Assembly: GCF_030269365.1 (NCBI RefSeq)
Contig: NZ_BSTF01000002.1
Coordinates: forward strand, 248,001 to 312,000
DNA from: Lentzea sp. NBRC 102530
GTDB taxonomy: Bacteria; Actinomycetota; Actinomycetes; Mycobacteriales; Pseudonocardiaceae
Direction of reading: 5' to 3'
DNA: 64,000 nt
The stretch's first letter is position 1. Each line of letters starts with the position of its first letter. Position numbers and translations under genes: made by a program. Shown in pieces: positions 20,042 to 28,699 of this stretch. A model generated the notes under the pieces. That model did no database searches. It worked only from the letters and a program-made list of their open reading frames with translations, and was not told where the DNA came from.

Positions 20042-21604
20042 TCAGAACGTCAGGGTCCAGGTGTCGATGTTCCCGGCGTCGTAGGTCCAGACGTCGGTCA
20101 CCTGCAGCTTCCACGTGCCGTTGCGGTTCTCGGCGGAGGCGTCGACCGTGAAGGTCTCGTGCACGCCGCCGGTCGAGGTGGCGCCCTTGGCCTTCTTGAG
20201 GCTGTAGGTGGCGCCGGACGGTCCGACCAGGTCGATGGCGAGGTCGGCGGTGTACGGGTGGTTGATGTCCACCTTCACCTTGGTGGCGGTCGACGCCTTG
20301 CCGGTGCAGCCGGTGACGCTCACCGACGAGGACACCGCGGTGTTGGTGTCCGGAATGGACACGTCGTCACCGTTGGTGGCCGCGGCACACGGCTCGGGGT
20401 CCGGGCCACCGCCGCCGATGAAGCTGATGTTGAGCAGCTTGTTCGGCGAGCCCTGCAGGTCGGTGATCTTGCCGGTCGTGGCGTTGTTCACCAGCGCGTC
20501 GCGAACCTGGGCAGGGGTGGCGTTCGGGTTCGCGGACACGTACAGAGCGGCGGCACCCACGACGTGCGGGGTGGCCATCGAGGTGCCGCCCATGGACGTG
20601 GTGCCGCCGCCGTTGCGGGTCGACGTGATGTTCGAGCCGGGCCCGAAGAGGTCGACGCAGGAGCCCCAGTTCGAGGCCTGCCCGCCGGTGTAGATCGAGC
20701 GCTTGTCGGCCGAGTCGCTGGCGGCCACCGTGATGGCCTCCGGCACGCGGGCGGGGGAGGTCTGGCAGGCGTCGCCGTTGTTGTTGCCCGCCGCCAGGCC
20801 GAACGTCACGCCCGCCGCGATCGCGCGCTTCACCGCGTTGTCCACAGTGGAGTCCGCGCCGCCGCCGAGGCTCATGTTCGCCACGGCCGGCTTCTTCGCG
20901 TTCTGCGCGACCCAGTCGATGCCCTTGATGATCTGCGAGTACTGGCCGTTGCCCGAGCAGTCGAGCACGCGGACCGCCACCAGGTTCACCTTCTTGGCGA
21001 CGCCGTACGTCTTCGACCCGACGGTGCCGGCGACGTGCGTGCCGTGGCCCTGGCAGTCCGACGCGTCCGCGTCGTTGTCGATGAAGTCGTAGCCGTCCTT
21101 GGCCCGGCCCTCGAACTCGGTGTGCTGCTTGTAGATCCCGGTGTCCAGGACGTACGCGGTCACGTTCGAGGCGGTGTTCGGGTAGGTGAACTTCTGGTCG
21201 AGCGGCAGGTTCGCCTGGTCGATCCGGTCGAGGCCCCACGACGGGTTGGCCTGGGTGTCGGACATCCGCGCCCAGCCGTCCTGCTGCACGTAGGCGACGG
21301 CCGGGTCGGCGGCGAGGCGCCTGGCCGCCGCCTCGTCCAGCTTCACCGCGAAGCCGCGCACCGACGCCACGTAGGTGTTGCTGACCTTGCCGCCGTGCTT
21401 GCGGGCGAGGTCGAGCGCCTTCGCGTTCGTGGTCGGGGCGTCGCTGGCGCCGTCCTTGAACACCACGATGTAGCTGCCCGCGACGGGCTGCGCGGTCTGC
21501 TGGACCGTGCCGGTCTGGGCCATGACGGGGCTGGCCACCGCCGCCACGACGGCGAGGCCGAGGCCCGTGGCCGCGAGCACTCGTGTTGTGCGATCGAGTC
21601 GCAT
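20042..21604 (-). CDS. Secreted S8 subtilase with C-terminal P domain
   Basis: 520 aa. The signal peptide is about 1-29 (PVMA|QTG), then an I9 propeptide (about 44-112) and a proteinase-K-like domain with D154 (VLDTGI), H187 (QGHGTHVAG) and S342 (GTSMATPHVV). The substrate-binding strand is canonical (NMSLGGGAD). The P domain covers about 400-520. It is a close paralog of the next gene downstream, with the same domain order and near-identical blocks such as GDDVSIPDTNTAVSSSV. It would be exported and self-activated. The gene lies 184 bp from the divergent LAL regulator, with a palindrome between them. Confidence 0.93.
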   Translation of the reverse strand: MRLDRTTRVLAATGLGLAVVAAVASPVMAQTGTVQQTAQPVAGSYIVVFKDGASDAPTTNAKALDLARKHGGKVSNTYVASVRGFAVKLDEAAARRLAADPAVAYVQQDGWARMSDTQANPSWGLDRIDQANLPLDQKFTYPNTASNVTAYVLDTGIYKQHTEFEGRAKDGYDFIDNDADASDCQGHGTHVAGTVGSKTYGVAKKVNLVAVRVLDCSGNGQYSQIIKGIDWVAQNAKKPAVANMSLGGGADSTVDNAVKRAIAAGVTFGLAAGNNNGDACQTSPARVPEAITVAASDSADKRSIYTGGQASNWGSCVDLFGPGSNITSTRNGGGTTSMGGTSMATPHVVGAAALYVSANPNATPAQVRDALVNNATTGKITDLQGSPNKLLNISFIGGGGPDPEPCAAATNGDDVSIPDTNTAVSSSVSVTGCTGKASTATKVKVDINHPYTADLAIDLVGPSGATYSLKKAKGATSTGGVHETFTVDASAENRNGTWKLQVTDVWTYDAGNIDTWTLTF

Positions 21605-21692
21605 CTCGGGTTCTCCGTTCTGGCCGCCACGGCAGGGATGGGCGGCACGTGCCGATCACCATCGATCGGCGCGCAACGGCGAACAATCCGGA

Positions 21693-21711
21693 TATCTCTA
21701 CGTAGGGATAC
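21693..21711. promoter_or_regulatory. Palindrome between subtilase and LAL regulator genes
   Basis: TATCTCTAC and GTAGGGATA form an 18-bp palindrome with one mismatch (21693-21710). The minus strand reads GTATCCCTACG (21711-21701), the element also seen before the S1 protease at 16486. It could serve both divergent genes. Confidence 0.5.
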
Positions 21712-21788
21712 CCGTCTTTCACCTAACATCGATGCGGATGAGCCGGACACCGAAGTCCAGGGCGCGGCGTTGCGACCCCACGGGACTG

Positions 21789-24629
21789 ATGCGCACGAGC
21801 TCGCCGGTGCTGGTGGGGCGAGGTGACCAGCTCGGCGCGCTGCGGGCCGCCGTGCCCAGCCAGCCCGCGGTGGTCATGGTCGAGGGCGAGGCGGGCGTCG
21901 GCAAGTCACGCCTGGTGCGCGAGCTGCTCGACGCCGACCTCGGGCCGATCGCCGTCCTCATGGGCCACTGCCAGCCGGTGGGGGAGCCGTTCCCGTACGG
22001 CGCGGTGCTGGAGGCGTTGCGCGACTGCACGGAACGCCTGGCGCGCAACCACACGCGGCTGAGCCCCGTGGCGGGCGTGCTCGCCGGGCCGTTGCCGGAA
22101 CTGGCGTCCTACCTGCCGGAACCTCCGCCGCCGACCGGTGATCCGCGCGCGGAACGCCACCGGTTCTTCCGCGCCCTGCGGGAACTGCTCAGCGTGCTCG
22201 GGCCCGTGCTGCTGGTCGTGGAGGACCTGCACTGGGCGGACGACGGCTCGCGGCAGCTGTTGCGGTTCCTGATGGGCGACCCGCCACCGAATCTGTCCAT
22301 CGTGGTCACCTACCGGCGCGAGGACGTGCCGGGCGGGGTGCCGCTGGGCTCCGCGTACCGGCCGCCGACCGGGATCACCAGCGCGTTGCTGGAACTGGAA
22401 CCGCTGGACGTGGCCGAGGTGCGGGCGCTGACGTCCGCGATCCTCGACGGCGAGCCGGTGTCCGCCGAGTTCGCGGCCAAGCTGCACGAACGCACGGCCG
22501 GTATCCCGTTCGTGGTCGAGGAGACGTTGCGGGCGCTGCGGAATCCGGCCGGCGCGGTGCACGCGGACGGTGCCACGGCCCGGCGGTTGCTGGACAACGT
22601 GGACGTTCCGGTGCTGCTGCGCGACGCGATCGCCGAACGCCTGGCCGCGCTGCCGTCCTCCGCCGTCCGGCTGGTGCAGGCCGCCGCGGTGCTGGGCGCT
22701 CCGGCCGGCCTGGAGCTGCTGGGGTCCGTCGCGCGGATCAGCGAGAGCCCGGCCGCGTTGACGCACGCTCTCACGGGTCACGTGCTGCACGAGGTCGGCC
22801 CGCGGCGGTACGGCTTCCGGCACGCGCTGGCGCAGCAGGCCGTCTACGACACGTTGAGCGGACCCGACCGGACCGAGCTGCACCGGCGGGCCGTCGAGGT
22901 GCTGGACCAGGTCGAACCCAGGCCGCTGGTGCAGCTCGCCGAGCACTCCGAACGAGCGGGGAGCACCTCGGCGTGGCTGCGGTACGGCGAGGCCGCCGCC
23001 GACAGGGCGGTGGAGATCGGCGACGCGGGCACCGCCACGGCGATGCTGAACAAGCTGCTGGCGGACGCGGCCGTGCCCGCCGCCGACGTCGACCGGCTCG
23101 CGATCAAGCTCGGCCAGGTCGCCCACCAGGGCCTCGACCAGTTGGATCCGACCGAGACGCTGGAACGGCTGCTGTCCGACCGGCGCCTGTCGACCGCGGC
23201 CAGGGGCGAGGTGCGGCACTACCGGGGCGTGCTGCTGATCCGCCAGGCCGGGGGCATCGAGGAGGCGCGGTCGGAGCTCGAACGGGCCGTCGCCGACCTG
23301 ACCGAACGGCCCGACCTGGCCGCGCGGGGCGAGGCCGTGCTGGGGCTGTCGTACCTGGGCATGACGCCGATGAGCGAGGTCCGGCCGTGGCTCGACCGGA
23401 TCACCGCGGCCCGGGTCGCCGCTGTCGATCTCGAGCAGAAGATGGCCCTGTACGCCAACGAGGTCGGCTCCAAGATGCACCTGGGCGACCCGTCGGTGCT
23501 GCCGAACTGGTCCGCCCCGACCGTCACCACGTCCGGTGAGCTGCGCCAACTCGCCCGCGCGCACTGCAACCTCGCCGACGCGCTGACCACGACCGGCCAC
23601 TTCGGGTTGTGCGCCGAACTGCTGCGCGACGGCCTGCGCTACGCCGCCGAGTGCGGGGCGCCGTTCACCGCGAGCACCGCCAACGCGACCAGGGCCCGCC
23701 TCGACTGGCTGACCGGCGACTGGGACGGCCTGGCCGAGCGCGCCGAGACGTTGCTAGACGAGTACCGCGACCTGTTCCCGCTGGCCAGCGAGCTGTGCCT
23801 GATCCTGGGGTCGCTGGCGACGGCCCGGGGTGAGTGGGCGGAGGCCACCAGCTACCTGACCGAGACGGGCGCGTTCGCCCCCGAGGAGTCGATCACGCCG
23901 GTGGCCATCGCGGGCTGCGCGGCACTGGCCCGCACGATGCTCGCCCAGGACGAGATCACCCGCGCCTGCGTGGACGTGGACCGCGGCCTCGCGATCGTGC
24001 GGGCGAAGGGCGTCTGGGTGTGGGCGACCGAACTCGGACCCGTCGCCGTCGCGACCTTCCTGGCGGCCGGGCGCGAGACCGACGCCGAGACGCTGATCGA
24101 CGAGATCGCCGCCGGCATCGAGGGCCGCGACGCCCCGATGGCGTTCGCCGCGCTGGCCTGGTGCCGCGGCCTGCTGGCGGAGGCTCGTGGCCAGGAGGCC
24201 GTGGAGCTGTACCGGGAGGCCGCCGACCGGTACTCGGCGCTGCCCGCGCCGTACCTGACGGCGTTGGTCGCCGAACGCGAGGCCGCCTGCCTGCTGCCCG
24301 GCGACCAGGAGAAGGCGGCGGAGATCCTGTCCGCGCTGGTGGACACGTTCGACGGGCTCGGTGCCACCCGCGACGCGGCCCGGTGCCGGCACCAGCTGCG
24401 CAGCATCGGCGGCGGCAAGCCGTCCCGGCGTGGCCGGCGGGGGTACGGGGACGCGTTGTCGCCGCGGGAGCAGGAGGTCGCGCGGCTGCTGGTCGCGGGG
24501 CACACCAACCGCAAGATCGCGGACGTGCTGTTCCTGTCGCCGCGGACCGTCGAGCAGCACGCGGCACGGGTGCTGCGCAAGCTCGGGGTGTCGTCGCGGG
24601 CGGAACTGCAGGCCGAGGACCTCGCCTAG
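21789..24629 (+). CDS. LAL-family LuxR-type transcriptional regulator with N-terminal ATPase
   Basis: 946 aa. The N-terminal AAA/NB-ARC-type ATPase has Walker A GEAGVGKS (33-40) and Walker B LLVVEDLHWADD. A long TPR-like helical middle follows. The C-terminal LuxR helix-turn-helix reads LSPREQEVARLLVAGHTNRK and FLSPRTVEQHAARVLRKLG. LAL (MalT-like) proteins are usually activators of catabolic or secondary-metabolic genes. The ATG at 21789 is used because the family fold starts at SSPVLVGR; in-frame ATGs at 21732 and 21738 are possible. Its position beside three secreted proteases and the shared upstream element suggest it controls them, which is inference. Confidence 0.88.
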   Translation: MRTSSPVLVGRGDQLGALRAAVPSQPAVVMVEGEAGVGKSRLVRELLDADLGPIAVLMGHCQPVGEPFPYGAVLEALRDCTERLARNHTRLSPVAGVLAGPLPELASYLPEPPPPTGDPRAERHRFFRALRELLSVLGPVLLVVEDLHWADDGSRQLLRFLMGDPPPNLSIVVTYRREDVPGGVPLGSAYRPPTGITSALLELEPLDVAEVRALTSAILDGEPVSAEFAAKLHERTAGIPFVVEETLRALRNPAGAVHADGATARRLLDNVDVPVLLRDAIAERLAALPSSAVRLVQAAAVLGAPAGLELLGSVARISESPAALTHALTGHVLHEVGPRRYGFRHALAQQAVYDTLSGPDRTELHRRAVEVLDQVEPRPLVQLAEHSERAGSTSAWLRYGEAAADRAVEIGDAGTATAMLNKLLADAAVPAADVDRLAIKLGQVAHQGLDQLDPTETLERLLSDRRLSTAARGEVRHYRGVLLIRQAGGIEEARSELERAVADLTERPDLAARGEAVLGLSYLGMTPMSEVRPWLDRITAARVAAVDLEQKMALYANEVGSKMHLGDPSVLPNWSAPTVTTSGELRQLARAHCNLADALTTTGHFGLCAELLRDGLRYAAECGAPFTASTANATRARLDWLTGDWDGLAERAETLLDEYRDLFPLASELCLILGSLATARGEWAEATSYLTETGAFAPEESITPVAIAGCAALARTMLAQDEITRACVDVDRGLAIVRAKGVWVWATELGPVAVATFLAAGRETDAETLIDEIAAGIEGRDAPMAFAALAWCRGLLAEARGQEAVELYREAADRYSALPAPYLTALVAEREAACLLPGDQEKAAEILSALVDTFDGLGATRDAARCRHQLRSIGGGKPSRRGRRGYGDALSPREQEVARLLVAGHTNRKIADVLFLSPRTVEQHAARVLRKLGVSSRAELQAEDLA

Positions 24630-24639
24630 TTCCTGTCCT

Positions 24640-24664
24640 GCAAGCCTCGCCGGGCGAGACTTGC
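24640..24664. terminator. Hairpin between convergent LAL and response-regulator genes
   Basis: GCAAG-C-CTCGC and GCGAG-A-CTTGC pair with a C/A mismatch in the stem and a 2-base loop. It sits in the 46-bp convergent gap. Confidence 0.5.
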
Positions 24665-24675
24665 GGGCCCAGGGC

Positions 24676-25338
24676 CTAGTTCTCGCCCGGCACCACGACG
24701 CCCATCTCGTAGGCGGCGACGATGGCCTGCGCCCGGTCCCGCACCCCGAGCTTCGCGAACACCCTGCTGACGTGCGTCTTCGCCGTCTGCTCCACGATCA
24801 CCAGCGCGGCCGCGATCTCGGTGTTAGACATGCCCCGCGCGACCAGCCGCAGCACCTTGAGCTCCTGCGCGGTCAGCCGTTCGGCGCGTTCGGTGTCGAC
24901 CGGTTCGGGGCGGCGGGCGGCGAACTCGGCGACCAGGCGGCGCGTCACGGCCGGGGCGAACAGGGCGTTGCCCGCCGCGACCACCCGCACGGCGTTGACC
25001 AGGTCGTCCAGTGGCGCGTCCTTCAGCAGGAACCCGCTGGCACCGACCCGCAGCGCGCCGTAGACGTACTCGTCGATGTCGAAGGTCGTGAGCATCAGGA
25101 CGCGGGCGTCGAGGTCGGGGTTGCCGAGGATCAGCCTGGTGGCCTCGAGGCCGTCCATGATCGGCATGCGGACGTCCATCAGCACCACGTCCGGGCGGTC
25201 GCGGATCGTGGCGCGCACGGCGTCGGCGCCGTTGCTCGCCTCGCCCACGACGGTGATGTCCGGCTGTGCGTCCAGCACGGCGTGGAAGCTCTGCCGGACC
25301 ATCGTCTGGTCGTCGACGATCAGGACCTTCGTGTCCAC
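24676..25338 (-). CDS. NarL/LuxR-family response regulator
   Basis: 220 aa. The receiver domain has phospho-acceptor D55 (VVLMDVRMP), acidic pocket D9/D10, the T/S of LMLTTFD and the K of GFLLKDAP. The C-terminal LuxR helix-turn-helix is LTAQELKVLRLVARGMSNTE. The histidine kinase gene ends 4 bp upstream, forming a standard two-component operon. Targets are unknown. It could affect nearby exporters, but no specific box is visible. Confidence 0.92.
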   Translation of the reverse strand: MDTKVLIVDDQTMVRQSFHAVLDAQPDITVVGEASNGADAVRATIRDRPDVVLMDVRMPIMDGLEATRLILGNPDLDARVLMLTTFDIDEYVYGALRVGASGFLLKDAPLDDLVNAVRVVAAGNALFAPAVTRRLVAEFAARRPEPVDTERAERLTAQELKVLRLVARGMSNTEIAAALVIVEQTAKTHVSRVFAKLGVRDRAQAIVAAYEMGVVVPGEN

Positions 25339-25342
25339 CCGG

Positions 25343-26614
25343 TCATCCCTCGTTCCCGTTGAGCGGCAACGTGACCGCCACGACGAACCCGTTGCCTTCC
25401 GTCTCCGCGCGGAACGTGCCGCGCAGCGCCGTGACCCGTTCCTTCATGCCCAGCAAGCCGTGCCGGGGGCGTTCGTCCGCCGGTGCCGCGGGCTCGGTGG
25501 CGGCGCTGTTCGCGACCACCAGCCGGAGTTCCGCCGCCAGCGCGGTGATCCGGACGTCCACATCGGAGCCCGGAGCGTGCCGGACGGCGTTGCTCAGCGC
25601 CTCCTGCACGATCCGGTACGCGGACAGTGCCACGCCGTCCGGCACGTGCACGGTGTCCCCGTCGGTCTGCAGGGAGATCGAGACCCCGGCGCCGCGCAAC
25701 CGTTCGACCAGGTCGGCGATCTCCTCGACACGGGGCTGCGGCGCGGTGTCCAGCACGCCGTCTGAGTTGCGCAGCACACCCAGCAGGCGGCGCATCTCGG
25801 TGAGGCCCTCGCGCGCGGTGGACTGCATCTCGTCGAACTCGGTCACCAGATCCGGAGGCACGTCCGTGAACCGGTAGCGCGCGCTCCCAGCCCGTAGCGC
25901 GAGCACGGACATGTGGTGCGCCACGACGTCGTGCAGTTCGCGGGCGATGACCGCACGTTCCTCCAACGTGTCGGCGCGTGTGCGCTGCTCCGCGCGGTCG
26001 GCGTCCGCGACGCGCCGCAACCTCATCGCGTTGCCGAGCACGAGCGGCGCGCCGATGATCGCGCAGATCATCAGCATGTACGGCAGGTAGCCCCAGAACA
26101 GCAGCCACACGAGTCCGGTGGTGACGGCGAAGACCCAGACCAGGACCATCTGCCGGTAGTTCTGGCCGACGGTCAGCAGCACCGTGAGGGAGGCGAGGAC
26201 CAGTCCGGGCGACCAGGGCCACAGCCAGTCGTCGCTCCAGCCCCAGTTGATCTGCGGCGTCACGGTCAGCAGCAGCACCGCCACCCGCCACGCCCACAGC
26301 GGGCGCACCAGGGTGAGCAGCACCGTCGCCGCCGCGACCGCGGTGAACCACCAGCCGTTGACGGGGTAGTCCCAGCCGTACCGGCCGGGTGGGTTCACGA
26401 GGTCCAGGATGAAGACCAGCACGGCGGCGCCGACCGTGAACGACACCCGCACGTGGTGCCAGGGTGCCGGAGACGGCGCGCGCTCGAGCCTGCCGACGCC
26501 GAAGACGGTGGCGAGTCCGGTGACGAGGAACTGCCTGATCTCAGCGAACACCACGCGTCCCACCGCCCCCACGGAAGTCGAACCTACATCAGTTGCCGAT
26601 CGAGTACTGAGCAT
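25343..26614 (-). CDS. Membrane sensor histidine kinase (HisKA_3 type)
   Basis: Up to 423 aa. The N-terminal region has about five to six membrane helices (about 58-200), then the HisKA_3 dimerisation segment with the phospho-His in ARELHDVVAHHMSVL, and a HATPase domain ending RHGLLGMKERVTALRG. It is the partner of the response regulator 4 bp downstream. The ATG at 26614 is the longest start; the GTGs at 26554 and 26551 have a better ribosome site (GGTGGGA) and may be the true start, just before the first membrane helix. Confidence 0.88.
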   Translation of the reverse strand: MLSTRSATDVGSTSVGAVGRVVFAEIRQFLVTGLATVFGVGRLERAPSPAPWHHVRVSFTVGAAVLVFILDLVNPPGRYGWDYPVNGWWFTAVAAATVLLTLVRPLWAWRVAVLLLTVTPQINWGWSDDWLWPWSPGLVLASLTVLLTVGQNYRQMVLVWVFAVTTGLVWLLFWGYLPYMLMICAIIGAPLVLGNAMRLRRVADADRAEQRTRADTLEERAVIARELHDVVAHHMSVLALRAGSARYRFTDVPPDLVTEFDEMQSTAREGLTEMRRLLGVLRNSDGVLDTAPQPRVEEIADLVERLRGAGVSISLQTDGDTVHVPDGVALSAYRIVQEALSNAVRHAPGSDVDVRITALAAELRLVVANSAATEPAAPADERPRHGLLGMKERVTALRGTFRAETEGNGFVVAVTLPLNGNEG

Positions 26615-26671
26615 GCGAGAACGGTCGCAAGGCCGCGGCCGGAAGTCGTCGTACGCGGGCGCACTCTTCGC

Positions 26672-26689
26672 GTGCTACCGGGGTAGCAC
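26672..26689. repeat. Perfect 18-bp palindrome
   Basis: GTGCTACC-GG-GGTAGCAC is a perfect inverted repeat in the gap between the TetR gene stop and the histidine kinase start. It could be a terminator stem for the TetR/MFS operon or an operator of the kinase gene. Confidence 0.45.
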
Positions 26690-26785
26690 GGTCTTCATCG
26701 GGAACTGCGAGTTGGTGCGCGCCACGCCGGGCAGGCTCGTGAGCGCCGACATCGACCTGATCCTCGAGCGGCTGCGCCAGGTGCG
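26675..26785 (-). pseudogene. Possible C-terminal relic of an Lrp/AsnC-type regulator
   Basis: The minus-strand frame ending TAG at 26675-26677 reads ALTSLPGVARTNSQF followed by PMKTVLPR, which resembles the last strand of the AsnC ligand domain (LPGV, then T, then a short tail). The frame upstream of it is not Lrp-like, has no start with a ribosome site and runs into the TetR stop, so at most a fragment remains. The match is short and could be chance. Confidence 0.3.
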
Positions 26786-27403
26786 CTAGCGCCAGACGTC
26801 GGCGAGGTTGCGGTCGAACATCGTCGCGATCGACACCAGCGCGGCGTCGAGGTCGACGTGCTCCGGGTCGACCAGCGCCTGGAGGTGGATGCCGAGGAGC
26901 GCGCCGTTCAACGCCACCGCGGCGGTGCGCTCCTGCTCGGCCGCCCGGACGGGGTCGGCGCCCTCGGGACGCTTGAGGCGCAGCAGTTCCTCGATGCCCG
27001 CCCGCCTGCGGGTGAAGAACTCGCGGTACTGGTCGTGCACGAGACCGCGTTCGCCGAGCGCCTCGACCAGGATCATGAACACCAGGGCGGAGTTGCCGGA
27101 CCTGAGCAGCTCCGCCGTCTCCCCGAACACCTCGGCGAGCGACGGCACCGCGTCGTACCGCTCGGCGGGCCAGATCCGGGCGACGGCCCGTTCGACGACG
27201 GCCATCACCAGGCCGTCCTTGTTCTTGAAGTGCCACGGAATCGAACCGCGGCTGATGCCCGACCGCCTCGCGATGTCCACAAAGGACGTCCGGTCGAACC
27301 CGCGTTCCGCGAAGAGCTCCTCGGCGGCGTCCAGGATGCGGCGGCGGCTCTCGTCACCGATCTCGTCGATCCGGCGCGTCCCAGGGGAGTTCACGGAGAT
27401 CAT
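26786..27403 (-). CDS. TetR-family transcriptional regulator
   Basis: 205 aa. The N-terminal helix-turn-helix reads RILDAAEELFAERGFDRTSF, DIARRSGISRGSIPWHFKNK. The C-terminal ligand domain is of the AcrR type. The ATG overlaps the stop of the MFS gene (ATGA), so both are co-translated. It most likely represses the MFS/TetR operon and the divergent SDR gene through the operator at 28651-28670; an inducer is unknown. Confidence 0.92.
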   Translation of the reverse strand: MISVNSPGTRRIDEIGDESRRRILDAAEELFAERGFDRTSFVDIARRSGISRGSIPWHFKNKDGLVMAVVERAVARIWPAERYDAVPSLAEVFGETAELLRSGNSALVFMILVEALGERGLVHDQYREFFTRRRAGIEELLRLKRPEGADPVRAAEQERTAAVALNGALLGIHLQALVDPEHVDLDAALVSIATMFDRNLADVWR

Positions 27404-28638
27404 CGTACGACGTCCTCCCGCACGTGCTGAGCGGTCCTGACGAGCACCAGACCGGCGACGACGCAGGCCGCGGGCGCGACGAGGGTGACCGCGTGCTGCG
27501 CGCCGGAGATCTTCTCCACGACGCCGGTGAGCACCGCGCCGCCGAGTCCGCCGACCACCGCCGTGACCGCTCCGACCAGGCCGAACGCCGTGGACCGGAA
27601 CTCCTTCGGCGTCACCGCGGCCACGACCAGGCTGAGCGGCACGATGCCCGCGAACGTCATGGCCTGGGTGAGCACGCCGACCACGACGTAGGTCGTGACG
27701 TCCGGTGCGTGGGCCTGCACCGCGAACCCGATGCCCAGCACCGACAACGCCGCCGCCGCGAGGTGCAGGCAGGCCGGGGGAGAACGGCGGAACAGCCGGT
27801 CGCTCACCACCCCGCCGAGCGCCGCGCCGACCAGCCCGCCGGCCGCGCACACCGACGTGATCACGCCCCGTGCCGCCGCTCCCTGCCCGAGTTGCTCCTC
27901 GAGCAGGACGGTCAGGTAGATCGGCACGGTCGTGACGGAGACCCCGAACGCCGCCAGCGCGACCATCACCCCGGTGAAGGTGCGGATCTTCCTGAGCCGC
28001 CGGAACGTCCCGCGCGTCTGCGTGGCGTGGCGTGGCGGCTCCGGCAGGCGGTAGGCGGCAACGCCGAGAACGAGTGCCGGCACGGCGAGGAACGCGAACG
28101 CCCACCGCCACGGTTCGTGCTGCGCGGGGATCGCCGTCGCGAACGCCGCCGCCACCAGCGGACCGGCGACGATGCCGAGCGGCTGCCCGGCCCGGTGCAA
28201 CCCGAGGATCCGCCCGCGTCCCTGCGCCGGGTAGGCGTCGGTGAGCAACGACGACTGGATCGGCCCCTCGTTCGCCTTGCCCGCACCAGCCACGATCCGG
28301 AGTGCCACGGCCTGCCACAGGGTGTGCACGAGCCCGAGGAGTGCGGCCGCGGCGGCCCAGACGAACGTCGCCACCCCTGCGATCCTGGTGCGGCTGCGCC
28401 GGTCGCCCAGCAGGCCGAGCGGCAGCGCGGCGACCGCGACCATCACGCCGGCCAGCGCGCCGACGACCCCGATGGTCGCCGTGCTGACCCCGAGCGCCGC
28501 GCGGATCTCGGGCGCGAAGACCACGAACACCACGCCGTCGACGCTGTCGAGCACCTGCAGCCCGGCCAGCACGCCGATGGTCGCGCGCCCGCTCGTGGCG
28601 AAGACGTCCTTCAGTGACATCTCTGTCGTCGTAGGCAT
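27400..28638 (-). CDS. MFS transporter
   Basis: 412 aa with 12 predicted membrane helices. The motif A loop is LPLGLLGDRRSRTRIAG. It begins MPTTTEMSLKDVF at the ATG at 28638, 12 bp from the divergent operator. It is followed by a tetR gene with a 4-base overlap, an arrangement typical of an efflux pump controlled by its own substrate. It may export or import the substrate of the divergent SDR enzyme. Confidence 0.88.
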   Translation of the reverse strand: MPTTTEMSLKDVFATSGRATIGVLAGLQVLDSVDGVVFVVFAPEIRAALGVSTATIGVVGALAGVMVAVAALPLGLLGDRRSRTRIAGVATFVWAAAAALLGLVHTLWQAVALRIVAGAGKANEGPIQSSLLTDAYPAQGRGRILGLHRAGQPLGIVAGPLVAAAFATAIPAQHEPWRWAFAFLAVPALVLGVAAYRLPEPPRHATQTRGTFRRLRKIRTFTGVMVALAAFGVSVTTVPIYLTVLLEEQLGQGAAARGVITSVCAAGGLVGAALGGVVSDRLFRRSPPACLHLAAAALSVLGIGFAVQAHAPDVTTYVVVGVLTQAMTFAGIVPLSLVVAAVTPKEFRSTAFGLVGAVTAVVGGLGGAVLTGVVEKISGAQHAVTLVAPAACVVAGLVLVRTAQHVREDVVR

Positions 28639-28650
28639 GCTGAGCAGGCT

Positions 28651-28670
28651 ACTGTGTTAGTCAACATAGT
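28651..28670. promoter_or_regulatory. Probable TetR operator in the divergent MFS/SDR promoter
   Basis: ACTGTGTT-AGTC-AACATAGT is a 20-bp palindrome with one mismatch per arm. It is A/T-rich against the background and centred in the 61-bp gap between divergent genes. A further half-site, CGACATAG, is at 28679-28686. The adjacent TetR is the natural candidate binder. Confidence 0.65.
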
Positions 28671-28699
28671 GTTGGTCGTTCGACATAGAGGAGGTCCGG

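Noticed and set aside
25320..26351. Long alternative reading frames opposite or out of phase with real genes across the window
   Set aside because: They show Arg/Gly/Ala-rich composition without domains and coincide with well-supported genes; they are by-products of high GC3.
26700..26789. Plus-strand frame ending SADIDLILERLRQVR, as a small gene or the inverted half of an Lrp gene
   Set aside because: No start with a ribosome site, and the frame is a continuation of antisense sequence from the kinase gene. Helical-looking peptides arise easily on the reverse strand of GC-rich genes.
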